A stretch of DNA of 64,000 bases from Bradyrhizobium sp. CB1650 (lineage in GTDB: Bacteria > Pseudomonadota > Alphaproteobacteria > Rhizobiales > Xanthobacteraceae), in NCBI RefSeq assembly GCF_029761915.1, contig NZ_CP121695.1:5175501-5239500 (forward strand), read 5' to 3'. A program made the position numbers and the translations under genes. Below are positions 34,888 to 42,968 of the stretch, piece after piece (position 1 is the stretch's first letter; each line of letters starts with the position of its first letter). The notes under the pieces were generated by a model. It ran no database searches and was not told the origin of the DNA. It worked only from the letters and a program-made list of their open reading frames with translations.

Positions 34888-36165
34888 CTACGCTTTCTCC
34901 ACCCCACACCATTCGGCGACGAACAGCGCCATGGCCTTGGTCGCCTTCTTCAGCGACTCCAGATCGACATATTCGTTGAAGCCGTGCATCTCGGCGCCGC
35001 TCGCGCCGAAGCAGAGGCTCGGGATGCCATAGTTGAGACCGTAGAAGCGGGTATCGGTGAGCGCGGTGAAAACGAGGTCTTCGACCGCGCCGCCATAGGC
35101 CTTGTCGAAGGCCTTGGCGAAGGCGGCTTCCGGCGCGACGGCGTCGGTCAGTTCATAGCCTTCCGACAGGAAGCCCGACCATTCGATCTCCGGCGGGTTG
35201 TTGGCGAGGAAGCGATGGTTGCGCGCGGCAGCGGCGACACAGGCCACGATCTCCTTCTGGTGATCGGCGATCGACCAGCCCGGCAGCACCGCGATACGGC
35301 AGTCGACATCGCACCAGGCCGGCACGCTGGACGCCCAGTCGCCGCCCTTGATGATGCCCGGGTTGAAGTTGATGGGATGGTTGAGCGTCTTGAAGTGGCG
35401 ATCACTCCTGGCGCGCTCGTTCCACTCGATCTCGAGCTTCTGGAGCGCCTGGATCAAATGATACGCCGCCATGATCGCGTTGGCGCCCGAGCCTGCATGC
35501 GCAACATGAACGGGATGGCCCTTCACCCGCAGACGAAACCAGATGACGCCGACCTGCGAGCGCACCATCTTGCCGCCGGTCGGCTCCGGAATGAAGCAGG
35601 CATCGGCGCGATAGCCGCGCTGAAGCGTCGAGAGCGCGCCGACGCCGGTGCTCTCCTCCTCGATCACCGACTGGAAGTGGATCCGCGCCGTCGGCCGAAA
35701 GCCTGCCGCTTTGATCGCGTCCAGCGCATAGAGCGCGCCGATGGTGCCGGACTTCATGTCGCAGGCGCCGCGGCCGAACATCTTGCCGTCCTTCATGACG
35801 GGCGAGAACGGCGGCGTGTCCCACAGTTCCAGGGGACCGGCGGGCACAACGTCGCAGTGGCCCTGGAGGATCAGCGATTTGCCCGCCTCGGTCCTCGGAC
35901 GGTAGGTGCCGACGACCGTACGCGCCTTGGAGAAATCGTGCTCGATCGGCCCGAAGCCGCGCAGATCCTTCAGGTCGTCGACATTGATGTGCCAGTCGTC
36001 GACCTCGTAGCCGCGCGCGCGCAGGAGGTCGCCGATCATGTCCTGGCACGGCCCCTCGGCACCGCGGGTCGAGGGGATCGCGACAAAATCGCGTGTGGTC
36101 GCAAGCTGGGCTTCGAAACCCGCGTCGACGGCGTCAACAATCCTCTGCTGCGTTTCGGCATTCAT
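34888..36165 (-). CDS. M20 family peptidase, ArgE/DapE-like deacylase
   Basis: A 425-residue zinc-dependent deacylase. The metal motifs are GHCDVVPAG (His, Asp), GRGACDMKSG (bridging Asp) and IEEESTG (catalytic Glu pair), followed by a dimerisation insert and a C-terminal MHGFNEYVDLESL with the last His. This group includes acetylornithine deacetylase, succinyl-diaminopimelate desuccinylase and carboxypeptidases; the substrate cannot be chosen. ATG 36165 has GGAG seven bases upstream. It lies upstream of, and in the same direction as, the kyn operon, but a repeat separates them. Confidence 0.92.
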   Translation of the reverse strand: MNAETQQRIVDAVDAGFEAQLATTRDFVAIPSTRGAEGPCQDMIGDLLRARGYEVDDWHINVDDLKDLRGFGPIEHDFSKARTVVGTYRPRTEAGKSLILQGHCDVVPAGPLELWDTPPFSPVMKDGKMFGRGACDMKSGTIGALYALDAIKAAGFRPTARIHFQSVIEEESTGVGALSTLQRGYRADACFIPEPTGGKMVRSQVGVIWFRLRVKGHPVHVAHAGSGANAIMAAYHLIQALQKLEIEWNERARSDRHFKTLNHPINFNPGIIKGGDWASSVPAWCDVDCRIAVLPGWSIADHQKEIVACVAAAARNHRFLANNPPEIEWSGFLSEGYELTDAVAPEAAFAKAFDKAYGGAVEDLVFTALTDTRFYGLNYGIPSLCFGASGAEMHGFNEYVDLESLKKATKAMALFVAEWCGVEKA

Positions 36166-36217
36166 CAGGCAACTCCAGGCATTCAGATCATCCAAAGAGC
36201 GCGCAAGCTAGCCGATT

Positions 36218-36958
36218 TCAGCCGGTCGGGTACTGTGCAAAATAGGCATCCCGCAATGCATCTTCGAGCAACCGGCCTTCCGAATAGCCATTCAGCGTCG
36301 CAGGCCGCGTCACGCCGTCGCGCAGCCGCGGGCACGGCTCCGGCGCGCCGAGCACCGTGCGCACCGGAATGCGCTCGGCATAGATCGGCAACGCGTAGTC
36401 TTCATCGTCGTCGGCTACGCCCTTGGCGCGGACTTTTGCCGAGGCCTCCTCGATCTCCATCGCGATGAAGGAGGTCGCCTTGATCTCTTGTGTGTTGCTC
36501 TGGCGCAGGCCTGCTGTGCGATCCGGGAAGAAGCGGTCGACCATGGCGACCAGCGCGCGCTCCTTCTCCTCGGGATCGGTGACGAGATAGGCGGTGCCGA
36601 ACGCCATCACCGCGCGGTAGTCGGCGGAGTGATTGAAGCCGCAGCGCGCCAGCACCAGGCTGTCGAGATGGGCCACCGTCAGGCACACGCGCTCGCCCCT
36701 CGACTGGTTGCGCAGCATGCGGCTGGCGCTGGAGCCGTGCCAATAGAGCTTCGTCCCTTCGCGCCAGAAGAAGGTCGGCGTGCAATAGGGCTGGCCGTCG
36801 ATCACGTAGGAGACGTGACAGAGCATCGAGGAATCCAGGATGCGGTGGACGGTGGCGTGATCGTAGAAACCGCGGTCGTGACGGCGCTTGACCTGGTTGC
36901 GCGCCGACGTCGGATAGGAATCTTCGATCTCGCCGTCTTGGATGTGGTCTTGGCTCAC
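36218..36958 (-). CDS. Pyridoxamine 5'-phosphate oxidase-like FMN-binding protein
   Basis: A 246-residue split-barrel flavin protein of the PNPOx-like/Nim-related group: HRILDSSMLCHVSYVIDGQPYCTPTFFWREG is the typical first strands with substrate access, followed by LYWHGSSASRMLRN and VCLTVAHLDSLVLARC. The start is GTG 36958 with GGAG five bases upstream; the frame stays open further but overlaps the divergent MocR gene. Divergence from a MocR regulator, a PLP-sensing family, supports a vitamin B6 or nitro/flavin detoxification role. Which one is not decided. Confidence 0.85.
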   Translation of the reverse strand: MSQDHIQDGEIEDSYPTSARNQVKRRHDRGFYDHATVHRILDSSMLCHVSYVIDGQPYCTPTFFWREGTKLYWHGSSASRMLRNQSRGERVCLTVAHLDSLVLARCGFNHSADYRAVMAFGTAYLVTDPEEKERALVAMVDRFFPDRTAGLRQSNTQEIKATSFIAMEIEEASAKVRAKGVADDDEDYALPIYAERIPVRTVLGAPEPCPRLRDGVTRPATLNGYSEGRLLEDALRDAYFAQYPTG

Positions 36959-37031
36959 GGCCGCTCCTGTCGGATTGGAAGAATTCCAGGGAGTTGTAAC
37001 GGCGGATTTGGTCTGCGATAGTTCCAATTCC

Positions 37032-38504
37032 ATGCGAAATATTCCGACCAATTTCGCCGCCTCTCCAGCCAGGTCCGAGCTGCCGCTCGACCTCACCGGC
37101 CCGCACATCACGGCCGGCACCTCCGCAGCGCACCGGCTGTACCAGGCGCTGTGCGAGATGATCGTCGCCGGGCTGGTAAAACCCGGCGAGCCGCTGCCGC
37201 CGTCACGGACACTGGCAAAGCAGACGGGTTTCCGGCGCAACGCCATCGTCACCGCCTATGAGCGCCTGATCGCCGACGGCTTCGCCGAGGCGACCGTCGG
37301 CTCCGGCACCTTCGTCGCCGTGCGCATCCCGGCACGCGCCGCTGAGCCGAAGAAGCCGAAAGTCGCTGTCGAGGTGCCGCGGCAAGGCGCGTTCTCACTC
37401 GGCTGCACCCATATCGACGAGCGCGCAGTGCAACGCTTCCGCGCGTTCGTCGGCCGGCGCATGCGCGCCTTCGGTGCCGAGCATCTCCATTATGGCGATC
37501 CGCGCGGCAGCCGTGAGCTGCGCGCCGCGATCGCCGATCACCTCTTGTCGGCGCGAGGCCTGCGCTGCGATCCCGACCAGATCATGCTGACCTCGGGTAC
37601 GTTGCATGCGCTGCGAATCGTTCTCAGCGCGATTCTGAAGCCGAATGATCAGGTCTGGTGCGAGGATCCCGGCTATCCCGCCGCCCGCAGCACCATAGCG
37701 CATTGTGGGTATCGCGCGGTGTCCGTTCCCGTCGACGAGTACGGCATGCGCATCGCCAAAGGCTGTGCGGCCGCTCCTTCCGCGCGCGCGGCCTATGTGA
37801 CGCCGTCGCACCAGTTTCCACTGGGCGTCCAGATGTCGATGCCGCGGCGGCTCGAACTGCTGGACTGGGCGAAAGCGGCGAGCGCTTTCGTGTTCGAGGA
37901 CGACTACGACAGCGAGTTTCGCTATGACGGTGCACCGCTGATGTCGCTCGCCGGCATCGATCGTCTCCAGCGCGTGATCTACATGGGCACGTTTGCCAAG
38001 ACCCTGTTTCCGGGCTTGCGCATCGGCTATTGCGCCCTGCCCGAGCGACTGATCGCGGACGTGACCGCGGCACGCGCCGCGCTCGACCGCTTTCCCGGCA
38101 CGCTGATGGAGGGCGCGGTCGCCGACATGCTCAATTCCGGGGCCTTCGCGGCAAACCTGAAGCGCGTGCGAAAACTCTATCGCGAGGCGCGCGATGCACT
38201 GGCCGCGACGCTTGAAGCCGCATCCGACGGGATACTCTCGGTGCCGGTGCCGTCACAGGGCCTGCATTTGGTTGCACGGTTCGATCCGTCCATCGACCTT
38301 ACAGTCGCGGCACAGGCCAAGCAGGCGGCCGGCGCGGAGGGCTGGCTGTTGGCCGACACTTATTCACGCGCGCGTCCCCTGCCCGGCTTCGTGCTGGGAT
38401 TTTCGGGACACGCGGTTTCGGAACTTGTCGCATCCGCCGAGCGGCTCGCGCGGGAATCGCGTACCGCCTTGCGCGCGAACGGCAAACCGGCTCGCCGGAC
38501 GTGA
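37032..38504 (+). CDS. MocR/PdxR-type GntR regulator with aminotransferase domain
   Basis: A 490-residue fusion. The N-terminal winged helix (~30-98: RLYQALCEMIVAGLVKPGE, LPPSRTLAKQTGFRRNAI) is GntR-like; the rest is a class I aminotransferase-type domain with ED.GYP at ~211-215, FEDDYDSEFRY around 288-298 and the PLP lysine Lys323 in GTFAKTLFPGLRIGY. MocR proteins sense PLP or PLP-amino acid adducts. It is divergent from the PNPOx-like gene. A candidate operator, GGATTGGAA at 36972-36980 and TTCCAATTCC at 37022-37031, flanks the shared promoter. Confidence 0.93.
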   Translation: MRNIPTNFAASPARSELPLDLTGPHITAGTSAAHRLYQALCEMIVAGLVKPGEPLPPSRTLAKQTGFRRNAIVTAYERLIADGFAEATVGSGTFVAVRIPARAAEPKKPKVAVEVPRQGAFSLGCTHIDERAVQRFRAFVGRRMRAFGAEHLHYGDPRGSRELRAAIADHLLSARGLRCDPDQIMLTSGTLHALRIVLSAILKPNDQVWCEDPGYPAARSTIAHCGYRAVSVPVDEYGMRIAKGCAAAPSARAAYVTPSHQFPLGVQMSMPRRLELLDWAKAASAFVFEDDYDSEFRYDGAPLMSLAGIDRLQRVIYMGTFAKTLFPGLRIGYCALPERLIADVTAARAALDRFPGTLMEGAVADMLNSGAFAANLKRVRKLYREARDALAATLEAASDGILSVPVPSQGLHLVARFDPSIDLTVAAQAKQAAGAEGWLLADTYSRARPLPGFVLGFSGHAVSELVASAERLARESRTALRANGKPARRT

Positions 38505-38571
38505 CGAAGGCTCACTATCAGAATCGCACGCTGCTCCCTACATTGCGCCATCGATGCCGGGACCTCTCACC

Positions 38572-38817
38572 ATGCTGCTGCGCCGCACGACCTGCCTCTC
38601 GCTCCTGATCTCCACCGCGCTGGCGACGACGGCGCACGCGGCCACGGTCGGGCGCGAACAGGACATCGTCGATCTCAAGCTCGGCCAGCGCGTGCTCGTG
38701 GATGACGGAACCTGTCCCGCCGGACAGGTCAAGGAAGTCCGCGGCGCGAAGATGACCGACAAAGGGGTCTCGCGGACGAGTGCCTGCGTGCCGCGGTTCG
38801 GCCCGAAGTCGAAATGA
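38572..38817 (+). CDS. Small exported protein, DUF6719-like
   Basis: An 81-residue protein with signal peptide (cleavage after TTAHA). The mature part reads VDLKLGQRVLVDDGTCPAGQVKEVRGAKM then GVSRTSACVPRFG, with two Cys that may pair. It resembles small exported Bradyrhizobium proteins of the DUF6719 type, from memory. ATG 38572 gives a normal signal; an in-frame ATG at 38554 is possible. It converges on the next gene. Confidence 0.72.
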   Translation: MLLRRTTCLSLLISTALATTAHAATVGREQDIVDLKLGQRVLVDDGTCPAGQVKEVRGAKMTDKGVSRTSACVPRFGPKSK

Positions 38818-38829
38818 GAGGCTGAAGTG

Positions 38830-39189
38830 CTATTTCGCCGGGTCGAACATGCACTGCAAGGTCGGCTTTGCGATCTTGGTGAAGGTCGGACCGATCTCGC
38901 TCTGCTTGGATGCCGGGACCCAGTCGGTTTCGATCGTCGGCACGCCAGTCTCGCTGATGCCGCGCAGCAATGCCTCGCGCAGGTCACGATCTTCGACAAC
39001 GGCAGCGGCGTGGTCGTGCAGGCAGCCGCAAACGTCCTCCGGATGCTCCCAGCGGCCTAGCATATGCGGCGCGCACAGCCGTACGAACTCGCTGCGCGGA
39101 TCCGGCAACCTGTTGGGAGAGCGCACCTGCGCCTGGGCAGCGCTGATCGTCACCAGGAAAAGCAACACTGCGGCGCAGAGACGAAGCAT
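38830..39189 (-). CDS. Small exported hypothetical protein
   Basis: A 119-residue exported protein with signal peptide (MLRLCAAVLLFLVTISAAQAQ). The mature part contains three clustered Cys (LCAPHMLGRWEHPEDVCGCLHDHAAA) and a final Cys in LQCMFDPAK. The CxxxxxxxxxxxxxxxxCxC plus His pattern might hold a metal or disulfides but does not match CxxCH heme sites. I do not recognise the family. It converges with the DUF6719-like gene, leaving 12 bases between stop codons. Confidence 0.72.
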   Translation of the reverse strand: MLRLCAAVLLFLVTISAAQAQVRSPNRLPDPRSEFVRLCAPHMLGRWEHPEDVCGCLHDHAAAVVEDRDLREALLRGISETGVPTIETDWVPASKQSEIGPTFTKIAKPTLQCMFDPAK

Positions 39190-39220
39190 GATGGTGCCGC
39201 CGGCTGAGTTCTTTTAACGA

Positions 39221-39382
39221 TCAGAAGCGCGCCGCGACCAGGATCGGCTGCGGCACCGGGGTGACCCGCGAGCCGCTGTACTCAAACGTGCCGACGCCCG
39301 GCAGAGTGCCATCGGCTGAACCTGCGACGGAGGAGCCGGCGAGCACAAGACCGAACGCGAGGATGAAGCTGAGCGCGCGCAT
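39221..39382 (-). CDS. Very small exported protein (53 residues)
   Basis: A 53-residue reading frame with GGAG seven bases before ATG 39382. It has a clear signal peptide (MRALSFILAFGLVLAGSSVAGSA) and a mature segment of about 30 residues ending LVAARF. It is too short to assign. Its promoter region holds the GTTTCGT array described at 39419-39536, so it is the most likely gene to be controlled by that element. Confidence 0.6.
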   Translation of the reverse strand: MRALSFILAFGLVLAGSSVAGSADGTLPGVGTFEYSGSRVTPVPQPILVAARF

Positions 39383-39718
39383 TGACTGTCTCCAGATTCT
39401 GTTCGGCCGGCGGTCACCGTTTCGTTGCGGAACCTGATAATCATGCATCGTTTCGTCCGTGATGCGCCAAAAGCGCAAAATGGTTTCGTGCTCGTGAGAA
39501 TTGTTTCGTCAGCCGCGCCGCGACGAAACAATTCTCGGAAAACATCAATCATTTCAGATGGGACGCATGGCGGTTTAATTCCGTCCCTGGGGCCAATTCT
39601 TCAAGGGTCATGGCGCTGCAATCGAGCCGTGGCTACGAGGCCGCGCCGCAGACGTTGGTGCGGCTGACGGGCTCGCACCTCATCAGACCGTGCGCGCCTC
39701 GTTAGGATTGAGGCCCCC
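39383..39718. other. Intergenic region with GTTTCGT repeat array
   Basis: 336 bases without a convincing gene. The left half holds five GTTTCGT 7-mers; the right half (39541-39718) has nothing I can name. An open frame on the plus strand (39425-39667) lacks codon bias and a ribosome site. Confidence 0.6.
39419..39536. promoter_or_regulatory. GTTTCGT array ending in a perfect inverted repeat
   Basis: GTTTCGT occurs at 39419, 39450, 39483 and 39503, and inverted (ACGAAAC) at 39523. The last two lie inside a perfect 15-bp inverted repeat, GAGAATTGTTTCGTC (39496-39510) and its complement (39522-39536), with an 11-base GC-rich spacer. There is no T-run on either side, so it is not a standard terminator. 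It lies upstream of the 53-residue exported protein gene and looks like a protein-binding array. Confidence 0.6.
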
Positions 39719-40270
39719 TCACTGGGTGAAGAAGTCGCCGCATTTCTCGATGTTCGTGTCCGACGTACCCCACGGCATGATCGGCACCGTCGAGGTCGAG
39801 TTCTTCGGTGAGCCCTCGATCAGCTTGTCGGAATAAACCATGTAGACCAGCACGTTGCGCTTAGCGTCACAGCCACGCACGATCTGCATCTTCTTGAAGA
39901 ACAGCGAGCGGCGCCTGCGGAACATGTCATCGCCCTGCTCGAGCTTGTTCTTGAACTTGATGGGGCCGACCTGGCGGCAGGCCAGCGAGACGTCCGAGAC
40001 CTCCTCTGCCAGCCCCAGCCAGCCCTTGAATCCGCCCCTCTCCGGCACCGTGAAATGACAAGCCACCCCCTCCACCTCGGGATCGTCGAGACCGTAGGTC
40101 GCGAGCTTGTCGTTGGGGCTGACCCATTTGAACACGGTGGAGCGGCGGAAGATCAGATCCGGCTCATCGGCAGCTAACGCGGAGGTCGCGGGCAGGATCA
40201 GCAGCAGGAGGAATAAAGTGAAGTCTTTCAAGCGGATGCCGGAAAGATCGGGGAAACGGGATGACATCAA
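39719..40270 (-). CDS. creA: CreA family exported protein
   Basis: A 183-residue protein matching the CreA family: after a signal peptide (ending SALAADEP) come FKWVSPNDKLATYGLDDPEVEGVACHFT, LACRQVGPIKF, MFRRRRSLFFKKMQIVRGCDAKRNVLVYMVYSDKLIEGSPKNS in order, all highly typical. CreA is a periplasmic protein of unknown activity in E. coli. The conserved Cys pairs are likely disulfides. Two Met codons start the frame. It is not next to creBCD here. Confidence 0.92.
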   Translation of the reverse strand: MMSSRFPDLSGIRLKDFTLFLLLLILPATSALAADEPDLIFRRSTVFKWVSPNDKLATYGLDDPEVEGVACHFTVPERGGFKGWLGLAEEVSDVSLACRQVGPIKFKNKLEQGDDMFRRRRSLFFKKMQIVRGCDAKRNVLVYMVYSDKLIEGSPKNSTSTVPIMPWGTSDTNIEKCGDFFTQ

Positions 40271-40476
40271 GTTCTCCGGTAACGAGTCCCCGCAACGTAG
40301 GCATCCGCCAGCCGATCGGGAAGGCGACCGGTGCCCGGGGGGCGCCGTTGTTTACGGCTCTGTGAGGCTTTTTTGCTACGGCTTGGACAAAAGTCGCTGA
40401 TCGCAGAACCGCCGTGATGGTGAACGCATATACCCTCTGAGAGACTAAAGACTGACTTGGAATCGTGGATTCGAGG

Positions 40477-42099
40477 ATGAATAGCGTAAACGCGTCCAGT
40501 TCTTTCGCCGTGCCGGCGCGGTTGTGGCGGGTCGCCGTTTTGACGGCAGCAGGTGCGATCGGCACGACGAGTCAGGCTGACGCGGCATTTTATTATTGGA
40601 CGGATTATTCCGACGGCTCCTATTACCCCCGGCAGGAGCGGCATCCGGAAGTGCCGCGACTGAAGCCGCAGAAGCGCAACGCGACCGGCAAGAAGAAAGA
40701 CGTCGTCGCAAAGGAGGCCGGCGCCAAGCCGCAAGGACCGCTCGTCATCGTCGTCTCGATCGATCGGCAGAAGGTGACGATCTACGACTCGAACGGGGTG
40801 TTCGCGGAATCGCCGGTGTCGACCGGCATGAAGGGCCATTCCACGCCGATGGGCGTGTTCAGCGTCATTCAGAAGCACAAATTCCACCACTCCAACATCT
40901 ATAGCAACGCGCCGATGCCGTACATGCAGCGGATCACCTGGTCCGGCGTCGCCATGCATGCCGGCGTGCTGCCGGGCTATCCGGCCTCGCATGGCTGCAT
41001 CCGCATGCCGATGGCGTTTGCGGTGAAGATGTGGAACTGGACCAAGATGGGCGCCCGCGTGATCGTCACGCCGGGACAGATGACGCCGCGAAGCTTCTCG
41101 CATCCGCTGCTCGCCTCGGTGCGTGTTGCCCCGCAACCCGCAGTCAGCCTCGAGCCGCAGACGAACGCCGGCGACAAGGCGGACAAGGCTGCCACTGAGA
41201 CCAAGGCCGCCGAAGCAACTGTCGGAGCAGCCAAGCCGGTCGAGGCGAAGTCAGCCAACGCAGGCGCCGCGTTCGAACTGCGCCCGACGGTCGGTCACGC
41301 CGTGATATCGGACGTGCCGATCGGCAACGCGCTGGCCCGCGACGAGGCCGCCGCACCGGCGGACATGGCTGCGACAACCAAAACCGCCGAGGTGGCGAAC
41401 GCGGAGGCAAAGCCTGACCTGGCTGCCGATGCTTCCAGGGATGCGCCCCAAGATGCGCCCAAGTCTAGCGCAGCCGCTGCCAAGCCCGCCGAGAAGGTCG
41501 GAGCAGCCAAGACAGAGGCGGCCGAGACTCCCAAGCCGCCGGATACAGCGGCGCCTGCGCAGGCCGCTTCACCGGATGCGAACAAGGACCAGAGCCGCGT
41601 TGCCGATCCCGCGCCCTCGACAAAGGTGGAAGCGCCGAAGCGCGCCGGCCAGATCGCGGTGTTCATCAGCCGCAAGGACTCCAAACTCTACGTGCGGCAG
41701 AACTTTGCGCGGCTGTTCGATGTGCCCGTGACCATCGTGGCGAGCGACCGACCGCTCGGCACGCATGTCTTCACCGCCGAAGTCGACAAGACCGACACCA
41801 ATGTGCTGCACTGGTCGGTGGTGTCGCTGCCCGTCTCCGTCAGGTCCGCCGAGCGCGAGGATGGCGGCCGCATGACCCACCGCCAGCGCACGGGCGCAGC
41901 CGTGATCCCGGTCGCAACAAAGCCCGTGATCATCCCGGACGGCCCGGCCGAGGCGCTCGACCGCATCTCGATCCCCGCCGACACGATGGCGAAGATCAGC
42001 GAGATGTTGACCACCGGCGGCTCAATCATCGTGTCCGACCAGGGCATCAACCAGGGCGAGACCGGCGAAGGCACGGACTTCATCGTCCGCCTGCGCTGA
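40477..42099 (+). CDS. L,D-transpeptidase with second degenerate domain
   Basis: A 540-residue exported cell-wall enzyme forming 3-3 or protein-peptidoglycan links. After the signal (~1-36) and a basic linker, the YkuD domain runs ~85-205 with HAGVLPGYPASHGCIRMP; the catalytic Cys is ~174. Residues ~220-395 are an Ala/Lys/Pro/Glu-rich linker. The C-terminal segment (QIAVFISRKDSKLYVRQNF... ASDRPLGTHVF) again looks like a YkuD start but lacks SHGC. Starts possible are ATG 40477 and GTG 40465. Confidence 0.9.
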   Translation: MNSVNASSSFAVPARLWRVAVLTAAGAIGTTSQADAAFYYWTDYSDGSYYPRQERHPEVPRLKPQKRNATGKKKDVVAKEAGAKPQGPLVIVVSIDRQKVTIYDSNGVFAESPVSTGMKGHSTPMGVFSVIQKHKFHHSNIYSNAPMPYMQRITWSGVAMHAGVLPGYPASHGCIRMPMAFAVKMWNWTKMGARVIVTPGQMTPRSFSHPLLASVRVAPQPAVSLEPQTNAGDKADKAATETKAAEATVGAAKPVEAKSANAGAAFELRPTVGHAVISDVPIGNALARDEAAAPADMAATTKTAEVANAEAKPDLAADASRDAPQDAPKSSAAAAKPAEKVGAAKTEAAETPKPPDTAAPAQAASPDANKDQSRVADPAPSTKVEAPKRAGQIAVFISRKDSKLYVRQNFARLFDVPVTIVASDRPLGTHVFTAEVDKTDTNVLHWSVVSLPVSVRSAEREDGGRMTHRQRTGAAVIPVATKPVIIPDGPAEALDRISIPADTMAKISEMLTTGGSIIVSDQGINQGETGEGTDFIVRLR

Positions 42100-42231
42100 G
42101 CCGCGCACTCGATTCACCTATCCCGCCGCTGGGAGAGGAAGCACAGTCCCCGCGGCAGTGTAACGCGATGGTGAGCGTCGGCCGCGCGCCGGTGAACTAG
42201 GATGCGCCCAGATCACGTCGGGGACGTCGCC

Positions 42232-42804
42232 ATGCTGAACCGCAGGACCATGCTGAGCGCGGCGCTGGTCGCGATCGCCGCGTCTGCAACGCGCGCGCTG
42301 GCCGATGGCGGCATGAGCCGCATCTCGGCCTACGCCTTCTCCTTCCCGGCGCTTTCGGGCGGCGATGACATCCGACTCGCTGGCTTTACCGGCCGGCCGC
42401 TGCTGATCGTGAACACGGCCTCGCTCTGCGGCTACACTCCACAATATGCTGGATTGCAGGAGCTCTGGAGCGAGTTTCACGAGCGCGGGCTGACCATCAT
42501 CGGCGTACCCTCCAACGATTTCGGCGGCCAGGAGCCCGGCGGCGCGAACGAGATCTCGCAGACCGCGCACCACCAATACGGCGTTACCTTCCCGATCACG
42601 GCCAAGGCCGTTGTGGTCGGAGCGAAGGCGCATCCTTTCTACAAATGGGCCGCGGAGGCGCGGCCCAAGGAGGTTCCGCGTTGGAACTTCCACAAATACC
42701 TGATCGGGCGCGACGGCTATATCGCCGAGGTGTTCGCGTCTGCGGTCGAGCCGACCGACACGCGTGTCAAGACGGCCGTCGCCAAGGCGCTGGCCGATAG
42801 TTGA
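42232..42804 (+). CDS. Exported glutathione peroxidase family protein
   Basis: A 190-residue thiol peroxidase. The GPx triad is seen as Cys66 (NTASLCGYTPQY), Gln100 (NDFGGQEPG) and Trp in RWNFHKYLIG. Cys replaces selenocysteine. A signal precedes the fold, with NRRTMLSAALVAIAASATRALA resembling a Tat-type start, so it should act in the periplasm. ATG 42232 is chosen for the signal; another ATG ten codons upstream is in frame. Reductant could be thioredoxin or glutathione. Confidence 0.92.
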   Translation: MLNRRTMLSAALVAIAASATRALADGGMSRISAYAFSFPALSGGDDIRLAGFTGRPLLIVNTASLCGYTPQYAGLQELWSEFHERGLTIIGVPSNDFGGQEPGGANEISQTAHHQYGVTFPITAKAVVVGAKAHPFYKWAAEARPKEVPRWNFHKYLIGRDGYIAEVFASAVEPTDTRVKTAVAKALADS

Positions 42805-42968
42805 AGCAAAGCCGCCCACAGGGTTGGGCACAATTGTGACGAAGCGCCAAACAGCCGTTGCAATGGCGATGGCCCACCATCTAGGCTAGGATCATCAGGG
42901 GCAGGAAAGTTTTTGCCGGCGGCGAAAAGCCACGGTGGAACAACGGGATCAATCTCGAGGACAGCACC

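Noticed and set aside
39496..39536. The 15-bp inverted repeat as a transcription terminator of creA
   Set aside because: No T-run follows on either strand and it lies ~180 bases from the creA stop; a binding site fits better.
39425..39667. An 80-codon plus-strand frame over the GTTTCGT array
   Set aside because: No ribosome site, no codon bias and the frame runs through the inverted repeat.
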